A DNA stretch of 64,000 nucleotides from Pseudomonas mendocina (GTDB lineage Bacteria > Pseudomonadota > Gammaproteobacteria > Pseudomonadales > Pseudomonadaceae). Positions 26,949-36,500 of this stretch are shown here, in pieces; the stretch's first letter is position 1, and each line of letters begins with the position of its first letter. The DNA lies in NCBI RefSeq assembly GCF_900636545.1, contig NZ_LR134290.1:5128838-5192837 (forward strand), given 5' to 3'. The position numbers were made by a program, and so were the translations under genes. The notes beneath the pieces were generated by a model. That model saw only the letters and a list, made by a program, of their open reading frames with translations, made no database searches and was not told the origin of the DNA.

Positions 26949-27712
26949 GGGATTCTCCAGGTGCGTCCTGGCACGCCGGGCGCCAGGTCGTCGATATGTT
27001 GGTAGTCGGCCTGTAGCGCCTGCGCCAGCTGGCGGGCACGGCCCAGGCGGATGGGCGCGCGCTCGGTATCGAGCAGCAGGGTGGGGCACGGCAAGGGCGC
27101 CAACGTGGGCAGATCACGCAAGCGGCCGTCGGTGAGAATCAGCAGGCGCTGGCGTTCGCTCGGTTTCGCTCGTTGCCGACGCAACAGCCAGTCGTCCGCC
27201 TGATTCAGTGCATCGAGCAACGGCGTACCACCACCAGCGCCCAGCTCGTGCAGCCAGCGGTGCAGCTCGGCGCTGGCCTTGCGCCCCTGCCACAGCCATT
27301 GCGCCTCACGACCACCGGCCTGCAGCACGGCCAGGCGCGCGCGCTGGCGATAGGCGCTGTCGAACAACTCGGCGAGCACACCCTTGGCAAGGCTCAGAGC
27401 CCCATGCCGACGGGTCGAGGCGGAGGCATCGACCAGCACCAGCCACAGCTCGTCGGCCTGCTGGCTGCGCGGGCGCAGCACCAACTGTTCGCGGCGTTGC
27501 GGCCGGCCCTGGCGCAGGGTCGCCGCCCAGTCGATACGCCCGTCCGCACCGTTGCGGGCGGCGCCACGCAGGCCGCCGCCAAGTCGTCCGGGCCGGTTAC
27601 GGGCATCCGCGCCTGTGGCTGTGCGCGGGCGGATGCTCAGGGCTTTTTTGGCCAGCGCGGCGGTACGCGCCGCTCGCCCATGGCCTGCGGCTGCGCCGGC
27701 AGCTCGCCCCAC
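26945..27712 (-). CDS. VWA-domain protein, ChlD/CobT-like chelatase subunit
   Basis: About 255 residues if started at the in-frame GTG 27712; the start is uncertain. The von Willebrand A domain has a complete MIDAS: LVLVDASAST (D-x-S-x-S), GGTPLLDALNQADDW and LLILTDGRLRD. This is the short D-type partner of the AAA ATPase just upstream, and together with CobN they would make up the ATP-driven cobaltochelatase in pseudomonads. No ATG is available in frame; the GTG lies 76 bases inside the ATPase gene, while a CTG overlaps the ATPase stop exactly (CTGA). Coupled to cobF by ATGA. Confidence 0.8.
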   Translation of the reverse strand: MGRAAGAAAGHGRAARTAALAKKALSIRPRTATGADARNRPGRLGGGLRGAARNGADGRIDWAATLRQGRPQRREQLVLRPRSQQADELWLVLVDASASTRRHGALSLAKGVLAELFDSAYRQRARLAVLQAGGREAQWLWQGRKASAELHRWLHELGAGGGTPLLDALNQADDWLLRRQRAKPSERQRLLILTDGRLRDLPTLAPLPCPTLLLDTERAPIRLGRARQLAQALQADYQHIDDLAPGVPGRTWRIP

Positions 27713-28638
27713 TGGCCTTCGCCCTGGCTTTGCTCGGATGCCTGTTGTGGCGCCTGGCTCTGCTCGGGCGGCGTGGCAGCCGGCGGCTGTTGCTGACGAC
27801 GGCGATGGCGCAGGACGAAGTCCTCCACCGCATCGATATCCACAGGCTCGATTCCCGCTACCCCACGCCAAGCGGCATGAGCACGGGCGGCACGCAGCCA
27901 GACCAGATCGGCGCGCAGGCCATCAACGCCAGCGGCGAAGCAGCGCTGACTGATCTCGCCCAGGGCAGCGTCATCCAGCGGAATATCGGCAAGCCTCTGG
28001 CGAGCATTCTGGCAACGGGCAGCGAGGGCAGCCTGCTCGGTTTGCCAGCGCTGCAGGAAGGCAGCAGCGTCAGCATCGAAGGCCAGGCGGCGACGGACGA
28101 TCTCGGCGCGCTCGGCCGGCTGCGGCTGACCATCGAGGGCCAGGTTGAGGCCGAAGCGGTCGAGCAGTTGCGGGCGCAGTTCGCCTTCTTCTGCGTTCAT
28201 GGTACCGATCAGCACGAAGCGCGCGGCATGCCGGTGGGAAATGCCGTCGCGTTCCACATGGTTGACGCCGCTGGCGGCGGCATCGAGCAGCAGGTCGACC
28301 AGATGATCGGGCAGCAGGTTGACCTCATCGACATACAACACGCCGCCATCGGCACGGGCCAACAGGCCAGGGGAAAACTGCGCCCGGCCCTCGCCCAGCG
28401 CCGCGTCCAGATCCAAAGTGCCGACGATACGCTCCTCGCTCGCGCCCAGCGGCAGGGTGACGAAGCGCCCACCCTCCAGCAGATCGGCCAGGCCGCGGGC
28501 CAGGGTGGACTTGGCCATGCCGCGCGGCCCTTCGATCAGCACACCACCAATGGCCGGATCGATGGCCGCCAGGCACAGCGCCAGCTTGAGCGCATCGGCG
28601 CCCACCACGGCAGCGAGCGGGAAGTGGATGTCGGTCAT
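27637..28638 (-). CDS. AAA ATPase, magnesium/cobalt chelatase ChlI-like subunit
   Basis: 333 residues from ATG 28638 (MTDIHFPLAAVVG). Walker A GPRGMAKST (alanine in place of the usual glycine before lysine), Walker B GGVLYVDEVNLL, sensor 1 LIGTMNAEEG and the arginine-finger region QLLDRFGL identify a BchI/ChlI-type AAA ATPase. The C-terminal tail (about 285-333) is low complexity, Gln/Pro rich, and overlaps the VWA gene. In pseudomonads this pair stands in for CobS/CobT in cobalt insertion into hydrogenobyrinic acid a,c-diamide; that role is inferred from neighbours (cobF here, cobN at 33586). Confidence 0.88.
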   Translation of the reverse strand: MTDIHFPLAAVVGADALKLALCLAAIDPAIGGVLIEGPRGMAKSTLARGLADLLEGGRFVTLPLGASEERIVGTLDLDAALGEGRAQFSPGLLARADGGVLYVDEVNLLPDHLVDLLLDAAASGVNHVERDGISHRHAARFVLIGTMNAEEGELRPQLLDRFGLNLALDGQPQPAERAEIVRRRLAFDADAAAFLQRWQTEQAALAARCQNARQRLADIPLDDAALGEISQRCFAAGVDGLRADLVWLRAARAHAAWRGVAGIEPVDIDAVEDFVLRHRRRQQQPPAATPPEQSQAPQQASEQSQGEGQWGELPAQPQAMGERRVPPRWPKKP

Positions 28639-28725
28639 GGGGAGGTTCCGGCAGTGACAAGGCGTGCATGGTAGCAAGCGCGGGCCGTCACTGGCGCCCC
28701 CGAGAGCATGTGGATAACTCGCCGG

Positions 28726-30264
28726 CTACCTGCCTCGACTAAAGAAGAACCTGCTCAACAAACTGAATGCGCAAGAACCCAGGCCCGCATAGAACATCGC
28801 CCAACCGGTGCCATGGCGCAGCGCCGCCTGGGCGATTGCCGCGCCCTGCTCTGCAACCTGCCCTGGCCAGCTCAGGGTATCCAGCTTGCCCGCCGCGATA
28901 TCCTGGCTAAAGGCAGACCACAGCGCAGCCGTGCTCGGCGGCAACGCTTCAGCCAGGTGCTGCCCAATACCCAGTACCAGCACCAGGCCCATCAAGGCGA
29001 TGTTCAGAGCCAGGGTGATCAACCGCGCGCTGAAGTCGATGCCCGAGGCCATGCCGGAGCGATCAGGCGATACCGCCCCCGTGGTGGTGTTGGTGGTAGG
29101 CGAGTTGGTCAGCCCCAGGCCGATGCCGGCGAGCACGCAGCCGGCGAGAATCAGCACGGCATCGGGCTGGCTGGCCAGGTTGGCACCGGCCATCAGCACG
29201 AACCCTGCACCGATCAGGCCCAGACCCAGCGGAATGATGCGCTCGGCGCCATGGCGCAGGGCCATACGCTCGGCCAGCGGCGGCACCAGCAACGCCGGCA
29301 GGGTATAGGCCAGGAGGGCGAGCCCGGTGGCGAGAGTGCTGTAGCCCAGGCCGACCTGAAAGTAGATCGGCAGGAAGATGATGAAGGGCCAGAAGCCCAG
29401 GTTCATCCCCACCGAGCCCATCAGGGCGCCATTGAAGCGCGCGATGCGAAATACCGAGAAATCGAACATCGGCTGCGCGCTGCGCCGCTCGATGACCACG
29501 AACGACACCAAGCCCAGCAGCGCCAGGCCGGCCCAGCCGAGCATGCTCGGGCTGGCAAAGCCGCTCTCGGTGCCCTGGGTAATGAAGTAGACCAGGGCGA
29601 AAACGCTCAGGGTCAGGCTCGCCATGCCGGCGATATCCAGGCGCTGCGCGGCGGGGTCACGCGACTCCTCCACGCTCAGGTGCAGCAGCACCAGCGTCAG
29701 CAGGGTCAGTGGTACATGGACGAGAAACACCCAGCGCCAGTCCGTCAGTTGCAGGATCAGCGCCCCCACCATCGGCCCGAAGCCCAGGCCGACACCGGCG
29801 ATCACGCCCCACAGGGCGAATGCGCGGGCACGGGCCGCGGGTTCGCGGAACTGGTGCGAAAGAATGGCGAACTGGCAGATCATCATGGCTCCGGCGCCGA
29901 TGCCCTGGACGAAGCGCGCCACGATCAGCGTGCTCGCATCGCTCGCCAGGCCGCAGGCCAGCGAGGCCAGGCCGAACAGCCACAGGCACAGCACCAGCAC
30001 ACGGCGCCGACCGAAACGATCCGCCAGGGTACCCGCCGCCATCAGCACGCTGGTACAGGCCAGAGTGTAGGCGTTCATGATCCACTGGGCATCCTGAAAG
30101 CGCGTCCCGAGCTGCTGCTCGAGGGTCGGCAGGATCACCGGCACGCTGGAAATCTCCAGGCCGAACATCAGCGCCACCAGGCAGATGGCGGTCAGGGCCA
30201 GACCGTCCCTGCCGGCACGCGGCGGGTCGAGCACCACGGCCGAAGAGGTGTTGGTACCAGACAT
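28726..30264 (-). CDS. MFS transporter, DHA2 (EmrB/QacA) drug:H+ antiporter
   Basis: 512 residues from ATG 30264, with a clear AAAGGAG site. Fourteen hydrophobic segments are expected; visible marks are MFGLEISSVPVILPTLEQQLG (motif D1 region), GTLADRFGRRRVLVLCLWLF (motif A) and the motif C segment GVIAGVGLGFGPMVGALI. DHA2 carriers expel dyes, antiseptics and other lipophilic compounds. The adjacent divergent LysR gene is the likely regulator. There is no membrane-fusion (EmrA) partner, so it should work across the inner membrane alone. Confidence 0.88.
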   Translation of the reverse strand: MSGTNTSSAVVLDPPRAGRDGLALTAICLVALMFGLEISSVPVILPTLEQQLGTRFQDAQWIMNAYTLACTSVLMAAGTLADRFGRRRVLVLCLWLFGLASLACGLASDASTLIVARFVQGIGAGAMMICQFAILSHQFREPAARARAFALWGVIAGVGLGFGPMVGALILQLTDWRWVFLVHVPLTLLTLVLLHLSVEESRDPAAQRLDIAGMASLTLSVFALVYFITQGTESGFASPSMLGWAGLALLGLVSFVVIERRSAQPMFDFSVFRIARFNGALMGSVGMNLGFWPFIIFLPIYFQVGLGYSTLATGLALLAYTLPALLVPPLAERMALRHGAERIIPLGLGLIGAGFVLMAGANLASQPDAVLILAGCVLAGIGLGLTNSPTTNTTTGAVSPDRSGMASGIDFSARLITLALNIALMGLVLVLGIGQHLAEALPPSTAALWSAFSQDIAAGKLDTLSWPGQVAEQGAAIAQAALRHGTGWAMFYAGLGSCAFSLLSRFFFSRGR

Positions 30265-30304
30265 GAGAAAACTCCTTTCGAGGCTGCCACAACGGCTGTA
30301 GAGC

Positions 30305-30318
30305 ATTCTCAAGAGAAT
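30305..30318. promoter_or_regulatory. inverted repeat in the MFS/LysR divergent promoter
   Basis: ATTCTC-AA-GAGAAT lies 41 bases before the MFS start and 62 before the LysR start. LysR regulators bind interrupted dyads (T-N11-A) in such shared promoters, so this is a candidate site. Short, so chance cannot be excluded. Confidence 0.4.
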
Positions 30319-30379
30319 CTCTTTCTTCATTCGTGATAGTTTTTCCGCCAACAAGGGAACAACAGGCACCAATCACAGC

Positions 30380-31291
30380 ATGGCCATTCCACGTTTCGAC
30401 GGTGTCGAACTCTTTCTGCAGATTGTCGAGAGTGGCAGCCTGACCGAGGCCGCAGAGCGCCTGAACCTTACCCGCTCCGCCGTGGGCAAGGGCCTGGCGC
30501 GGCTGGAGGCACGCCTGGGCACACGCCTGCTGCAACGCTCGACCCGGCGCCAGTGGCTGACCGAGGACGGCCAGGCCTATTACGAGCACTGCCTGCGCGC
30601 CCGGGCTGAACTGGAAGCCGCCGAAGCCGTGCTGGAAAGCGGCCGCCAGCAGCCACGCGGGCGGCTGAAAGCCAGCGTGCCGCTGGCCTTCGGTCATCAC
30701 TACGCCGCGCCAGCCCTGTGGCGCCTGCTGGACAGCCACCCCGAGCTGGAGGTGGAGATTTCCTTCTCCGACCGCCGGGTGGACATGCTGCAGGAAGGTT
30801 TCGACCTGGCGGTGCGCATCGGCGCGTTACCGGACAGCGACCGTCTGAGCGCCCGCCGCCTGGGCGAGCAAGTGATGAGCCTGGGCGCTGCACCTGCCTA
30901 CCTACAGCGTCACGAGCCCATCGAACGGATAGAAGACCTGGCCCGGCACCGCCTCATCGGCTACGGCAGCGCTGCGCCCTCGCCAGGCTGGCAACTGGCC
31001 GATGAGCAGGGGCGCATGCACCATGCGCGGATCGCCTCCGCGCTGTGGCTGGATGACCTGCAATCCGTGGCCGATGCCGCCATCGCCGGCATGGGCCTGG
31101 CCTGGTTGCCGAGCTGGCTGCTGGCGCACTACGTTTTGCGCGGGCAACTGCAACCGGTGCTGGCGGCCTATCGCTGCCAGCCCCTGCCGATCCATGTCAT
31201 CTGGCCGACCGCAACCCATATGCCGGCCAAGACCCGCTGTGCCATCGACGCCCTGGTGGCGGCCACGCCGAGTTGCCTGGCCGGTACCTGA
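30380..31291 (+). CDS. LysR-family transcriptional regulator
   Basis: 303 residues. N-terminal winged helix: FDGVELFLQIVESGSLTEAAERLNLTRSAVGKGLARLEARLGTRLL (given in full only as positions 5-50; key signature SLTEAAERLNLTRSAV). The C-terminal periplasmic-binding-like effector domain follows from about 90 (GRLKASVPLAFGHHYAAPAL, DLAVRIGALPDS, AGMGLAWLPSWLL). It is of the group that often represses or activates neighbouring efflux genes or oxidoreductases. Divergent from the DHA2 drug carrier; nine bases before the convergent stop of the ABC-F gene. Confidence 0.88.
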   Translation: MAIPRFDGVELFLQIVESGSLTEAAERLNLTRSAVGKGLARLEARLGTRLLQRSTRRQWLTEDGQAYYEHCLRARAELEAAEAVLESGRQQPRGRLKASVPLAFGHHYAAPALWRLLDSHPELEVEISFSDRRVDMLQEGFDLAVRIGALPDSDRLSARRLGEQVMSLGAAPAYLQRHEPIERIEDLARHRLIGYGSAAPSPGWQLADEQGRMHHARIASALWLDDLQSVADAAIAGMGLAWLPSWLLAHYVLRGQLQPVLAAYRCQPLPIHVIWPTATHMPAKTRCAIDALVAATPSCLAGT

Positions 31292-31299
31292 GTGGCGAC

Positions 31300-32910
31300 T
31301 CAGCAGCGTTCATGCCGCCAACCGTCGGCAGTCCATAGGAACCGCTCGCTCGGCATCAGCGCATCGACGAACACGGCGTCATGGGAGACCACCAGCAGCG
31401 CACCACGGTAGTCCCGTAGCAGTGCCTCCACGGCCAGGCGCGAGTCGAGGTCGATATGGTTGTCCGGCTCGTCCAGCAACAGCAGTTGCGGCGTCGGGTC
31501 ACGCGCCAGCACACCCGCCAGCGCAACTTTCAGGCGCTGACCGCCGCTGAGCCTGGAGCTGGGCAGCAGCGCCGTCTCGGCATCCACCCCCAAGTGCACC
31601 AGACGTGTACGCAACAGGCTCTCGGCGCTGCCCGGCGTCAACCGCTGTAGATGCTCCAGGGCCGACTCCTGCGCATCCAGCCCGTGCAGATGCTGGTCGA
31701 GCAAGGCCCAGGGCACCTCGACGCGGCACTCGCCCGCCAGCGGCGCCAGGCGGCCGGCCAGCACCGCCAGCAGGCTGGACTTGCCGCAGCCATTGGGGCC
31801 GAGCACGGCAACCCGGCGCGAGCCGAACAGCTCGAAATCCGGTAACGGCGTCGCACCGAACGGCACACGCAGATCACGCCAGTACAGCACCCGACGCCCT
31901 GGCGGCAGAGGCTCGGTTTGTCCATGCAGGATCACCGACTGTTCCTCTACCAGCGCCGAGGCGGCTTCGCGTACCTGCGCATCGAGCTGCTGGCGGCGAT
32001 CCTCCAGGCGCTTGGCAGTACGCCCGGCGCTATTCTCGCTGCGGCTTTTCTGCATGCCGAGCAGGATTTTCGCCTGGTTGCTGTCCTTGCCCTGACGGCG
32101 GCCGCTGGCACTACGCTGTTGCTGGCGTTCCTGCTGCTGGCGCAGTTCACGCTCGCCACGCTTGCGCTCGACACGGGCACTGTCCAACGTCTGCTGCGCG
32201 GCCTCGCGTTCTTGCTCGCGGCGGGCCTGGTAGAAGGCGTAGCCGCCGCCGTAACTGCGCAAGCCGGCTGCGGACAGCTCGACGATACGCTGCATGCCAG
32301 CCAACAGTTCACGGTCATGGCTGATCAACACCAGGCCGCCGCGCCAGCTCGCCAGGCGCTGGCCAAGGCGCCGGCGGCTGAGCAGATCGAGGTGGTTGCC
32401 GGGCTCGTCGAGAATCAGCATGTCCGCCTCGGCCAGCCATGCGCCGAGCAGGGCAACGCGGCTGCATTCGCCGCCGCTCAGTTGCATGGCAGGTGTCTGC
32501 GGGTCGAGATGGCCGAGGCCCTCGTCCTGCAGCGCGCTTGCCAATCGCTCGGCCATATCCCAGCGGCCATCGAGAACCTCGATATCATCGGCATGCGGCT
32601 CACCGCGCATGACCCGCTGCAAGGCATCGAACCACTGCGCACAACCAGCCAGGTCGACGACCCGGTCGCCAGACGCGACAACGATGCGCTGGGGCAGATA
32701 GGCGATACGCCCCTGGCGGATAACGCGCCCATCACTGGGCTGTAGCTCACCGGCCAGCAAACGACCGAGGACGCTCTTGCCAACGCCATTGCGCCCCACC
32801 AGACCGGTGTGGCGTTTATCGAAAACTTCGCTGAGCGCCTCGAACAGCGTGGCGCCGTCGGTAAAGCGAAAAGAAACGCGCTCGAGCGCGACAAGGGAGG
32901 AACCGGTCAT
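31300..32910 (-). CDS. ABC-F family ATP-binding protein
   Basis: 536 residues with two ABC domains and no membrane segment. First domain: GRNGVGKSVLGRLLAG, LSGGECSRVALLGAWLAEAD, LILDEPGNHLDL; second: GPNGCGKSSLLAVLAG, LSGGQRLKVALAGVL, LLLLDEPDNHIDL. The linker (about 245-330) is charged and helical, rich in Arg/Gln, as in ABC-F proteins that act on the ribosome (translation factors or ribosome protection). Subgroup cannot be assigned with certainty; it is not clearly EttA or Uup. Convergent with the LysR gene. Confidence 0.88.
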   Translation of the reverse strand: MTGSSLVALERVSFRFTDGATLFEALSEVFDKRHTGLVGRNGVGKSVLGRLLAGELQPSDGRVIRQGRIAYLPQRIVVASGDRVVDLAGCAQWFDALQRVMRGEPHADDIEVLDGRWDMAERLASALQDEGLGHLDPQTPAMQLSGGECSRVALLGAWLAEADMLILDEPGNHLDLLSRRRLGQRLASWRGGLVLISHDRELLAGMQRIVELSAAGLRSYGGGYAFYQARREQEREAAQQTLDSARVERKRGERELRQQQERQQQRSASGRRQGKDSNQAKILLGMQKSRSENSAGRTAKRLEDRRQQLDAQVREAASALVEEQSVILHGQTEPLPPGRRVLYWRDLRVPFGATPLPDFELFGSRRVAVLGPNGCGKSSLLAVLAGRLAPLAGECRVEVPWALLDQHLHGLDAQESALEHLQRLTPGSAESLLRTRLVHLGVDAETALLPSSRLSGGQRLKVALAGVLARDPTPQLLLLDEPDNHIDLDSRLAVEALLRDYRGALLVVSHDAVFVDALMPSERFLWTADGWRHERC

Positions 32911-33319
32911 CCATGCCTCCAGGCAATGCCGTGAATACGCGCGGGCTGAGGCCGCGATCGATCACTGGTCGTGCGAACACGACGGCATTACTGACGCATT
33001 GGACGAGACTCCGAAAAAGACATGAGCGGCCAGGGTAAAAGCCAGGGAGGCTGACGGCAAGGGTAGTTCTGTAGGAGGGGCTTCAGCCGCGAACTTTTCG
33101 CCGCTAAAGCACCTTCCACGGCGTCCCCTGAAACCGTAGGGTGGGTTAGCGGCGCTTGAAACCGCTCTATCCACCAACACTTAAGGTGCCGCGCCGCGTA
33201 ACCCTCCATGAGTGCCCTCCGGTAACTCCACTGGTGTTTTACGCCGCCATTGCGTCGGAGGATAACTCCACCTCCTTTCCGGACGGCTAACCCACCCTAC
33301 GGGGTTTAGCAGATCATGC
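32911..33319. repeat. gene-free stretch with a REP element and a 169-base inverted-repeat element
   Basis: No credible gene. At 33069-33119 is a REP-type copy (CTGTAGGAGGGGCTTCAGCC ... CCGCTAAAGCACCTTCCAC). At 33134-33302 a longer element is bounded by perfect 17-base inverted repeats, CCGTAGGGTGGGTTAGC and GCTAACCCACCCTACGG, with a GC-rich non-coding interior containing two partial TAACTCCAC direct copies. The end structure is like a small non-autonomous mobile element; no target-site duplication is obvious. The rest (32911-33068) shows nothing definite. Confidence 0.75.
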
Positions 33320-33589
33320 TCAGTTACCTATGCCGCATATGCTCAGAGGGAAAAGAACGATCCCAAGAACTCGCGGAAACAGAGCGGCCAGTCCGGCACT
33401 ACCTACTACACCAGACAGAATCCAGATACCGATTCCGGCAAGGCTGGTAGGGCCGCTGGCGATCAGAATGAACGAAAACAAGCCAATCCATATGCCAGCC
33501 ATAGCACCGATGCAGGCCGAGCGAACTCGCTCACGTCGGGTAATCGGTCGGCGCCACCATACGCCTAAACGGGCCAGTGTTTCTTTCAC
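33320..33589 (-). CDS. small membrane protein coupled to cobN, function unknown
   Basis: 89 residues with a GTG start that overlaps the cobN stop by four bases (GTGA), so translation coupling supports it being real. Residues 1-25 are basic and cytoplasmic (RPITRRERVRS), followed by three hydrophobic stretches (ACIGAMAGIWIGLFSFILIA, SLAGIGIWILSGVVGSAGLA, VLGIVLFPLSICGIG). The pattern resembles small membrane proteins found after cobN/cobW in pseudomonads; a part in cobalt supply is a possibility from position only. No metal-binding histidines are seen. Confidence 0.65.
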   Translation of the reverse strand: MKETLARLGVWWRRPITRRERVRSACIGAMAGIWIGLFSFILIASGPTSLAGIGIWILSGVVGSAGLAALFPRVLGIVLFPLSICGIGN

Positions 33590-36500
33590 ACGCCCTCCTC
33601 ACTATCGAGCAGCAGATTCTCCAGCGCCTCTCGGTATTCGCCAGGGTTCTCCCACAGGCCGCGCTGTTGGGCTTCCAGCAGGCGTTCGAGAATATCATTG
33701 AGCGCACCGGGGTTGTGCTGCTGGATAAAGTCGCGGGTATCCCTGTCGAGCAGGTAGGCATCGGTCAGCAGCGCGTATTGGTGATCGTCCACCAGCTCGC
33801 TGGTGGCGTCGAAGGCGAACAGGTAGTCGATGGTCGCGGCCAGCTCGAAGGCGCCCTTGTAGCCGTGGCGCTTCATGCCCTCGATCCACTTGGGGTTGGC
33901 AGCGCGGGCACGCACCACGCGGCTCAGCTCTTCCTTTAGGCTGCGAATGCGCGGCGTATCCGGCTGGCTGTTGTCGCCGAAGTAGCTGGCCACCTTTAGC
34001 CCGCGCAGGGTTTCCACCGCCGCCAGCATGCCGCCCTGGAACTGGTAGTAGTCGTTGGAATCGAGGATGTCGTGCTCGCGGTTGTCCTGGTTGTGCAGCA
34101 CCGCCTGCATCTGCTCCAGGCGCTCGACGAAGCGCTGCCGCGCCGGCGCGCCCTCGGCGCCGCTGCCGTAGGCGTAGCCGCCCCAGTTGAGGTAGACCTC
34201 AGCGAGATCCGCGCGGCTCTGCCACAGGCGCTCCTCGATGGCGTTCTGCACCCCGGCGCCGTATGCGCCCGGCTTGGCGCCGAACACCCGCCAGCCGGCC
34301 TGACGCCGCGCTTCGGCTTCATCCAGACCGCCATCCTTGAGCGCCAGCGACTCGCGCCAGACCCGCGCCGACAGCGGGTTCATATCTTCCGGTTCATCCA
34401 GTTCGATCACCGCCTGCACGGCCTCGTCGAACAGGCGGATCAAATTGCTGAAGGCATCGCGGAAGAAGCCCGATACGCGCAGAGTCACATCCACCCGGGG
34501 TCGACCAAGCTGTTCCAGCGGCAACACCTCGAAGCGCTCGACGCGCTGGCTGCCGGGCTGCCACACCGGACGCACGCCCATCAGCGCCAGTGCCTGGGCG
34601 ATATCGTCGCCGCCAGTGCGCATGGTCGCCGTGCCCCACACCGACAGGCCTAGCTGGCGCAGGTGGTCGCCTTCGTCCTGCAGATGGCGTTCGAGCAGGC
34701 GATCAGCCGCCTGCACGCCGAGGCGCCAGGCGGTCGGCGTGGGCAGATGGCGCACGTCGACGGTAAAGAAGTTGCGCCCGGTGGGCAGCACATCGAGACG
34801 CCCGCGACTGGGCGCACCACTGGGCCCCGCAGGGACGAAACGCCCTTCCAGTGCCGCCAGCAGGCCGCCCATCTCAGCGTCGCCGCAGGCATCCAGCAAC
34901 GGCGCGATATGCTCGGCCAAGCCGTCGAGGATCAGCGCCACCTCGGCGCCGAAAGCGTCGATTTGCTCTCCGTTCAGGCGCCGTACGATCAACTCCAGTG
35001 CCAGCAGCTCCAGGCGTTCACGGGTATCGCCGACGGTACGCCACAGGCTGTTATCCACAGCCTGCAACGCCTGTGGACGCAGCCCATCCCAGGGCTGGCC
35101 CATGTCGCAATCCAGCGGATCGAGGCCCAGTTCCAGGCCACGGGCCAACGCTCGCAGCAGGCTGGCATTGGCGCCCTGACCGTCGCCACGGGGAATGCGC
35201 AGCAGCGCCAGCAGGGTGTCGCGACGCAGTTGTCCACTGGGCGACTCGCCAAATACGTGCAGGCCATCGCGAATCTGCGATTCCTTGAGGTCGCACAGGT
35301 AGGCGTCGAGTTGCGGCAACCAGCTGTCGGCATCGTCGTTGAGTTGCAGGCCTAGCTCGCGGTCAAGGCTGGCCTCGCGCACCTTGGCCAGAATCTCGCC
35401 ACGCAGCTCGACAGCGCGGCGCTGGTCGAGCTGGCTGGCGTCGTAGTATTCGTCGGCCAGGCGTTCCAGATCGCGCAGCGGGCCGTAGCTCTCGGCACGG
35501 GTCAGCGGCGGCATCAAGTGGTCGATGATCACTGCCTGGGTGCGGCGTTTGGCCTGCGCGCCCTCGCCCGGATCGTTGACGATAAAGGGGTAGATATTCG
35601 GCAGCGGCCCGATCAGCGCCTGCGGCCAGCAGCCCTCGGACAGGCCGACGCTCTTGCCCGGCAGCCACTCCAGGTTGCCGTGCTTGCCGACGTGGATCAG
35701 CGCATCGGCGGCAAAGGCCGTGCGCAACCAGGCGTAGAAGGCGATATAGCCGTGCGGCGGCACCAGATCGGGGTCGTGGTACACCGCTGCGGCGTCGAGC
35801 TGATAGCCACGCGCCGGCTGGATGCCGACGAAGGTCAGGCCGAAGCGCAGGCCGGCGACCATCATCCGCCCGCCGCGGAACATCGGGTCATCCTGCGGCT
35901 CGCCCCAACGCTCGCGCACCGCCCGCTGGTTGGCCAGCGGCAGGCTGTGGAAAAACCCAAGGTAATCGTCCAGCGCCAGGCTTTGCGCGCAGGGCCGTGT
36001 GTCCAGGCCGTCGAGGTCGTTGGTGACGCCGCCGAGCAGGCTGTGGACAAGTGCGGTGCCGCTATCGGGCAGGTTATCCACCGGATAGCCCTGTGCCTGT
36101 AACGCGCGGAGGATATTCAGGGCAGCAGCCGGCGTATCCAGACCCACGCCGTTGCCGATGCGACCATCGCGGGTCGGGTAGTTGGCCAGGATCAGGCCGA
36201 TTCGCTTCTGATCGTTGCTTTTGGTCGCCAACTGGCACCAGTTACTCGCCAGTTCCGCGATATAAGCCATCCCCGGCTCATGCGCCTGGTAGCACACCAC
36301 ATCGCTCTGGCTGCGCTCGCTGCGCCAGGCCAGGCCCTTGAAACTGATGGCGGTGCCGATCAGCCGACCATCCAGCTCGGGCAGCACAACATGCATGGCC
36401 AGGTCACGCGAGCCCAGGCCCTGGGCGCTGGCCTGCCATTGCGCCTGATTGTCCAGCGAGCAGATGGCTTGCAGCACCGGGATATCACGACGGAACACCC

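Noticed and set aside
28247-28261. GTTCCACATGGTTG in the ATPase gene as parS
   Set aside because: Central CG is lost and the right arm does not match.
27208-30336. Long plus-strand open frames opposite the VWA/ATPase and DHA2 carrier genes
   Set aside because: Low-complexity Arg/Gln/His-rich products typical of antisense frames in GC-rich DNA.
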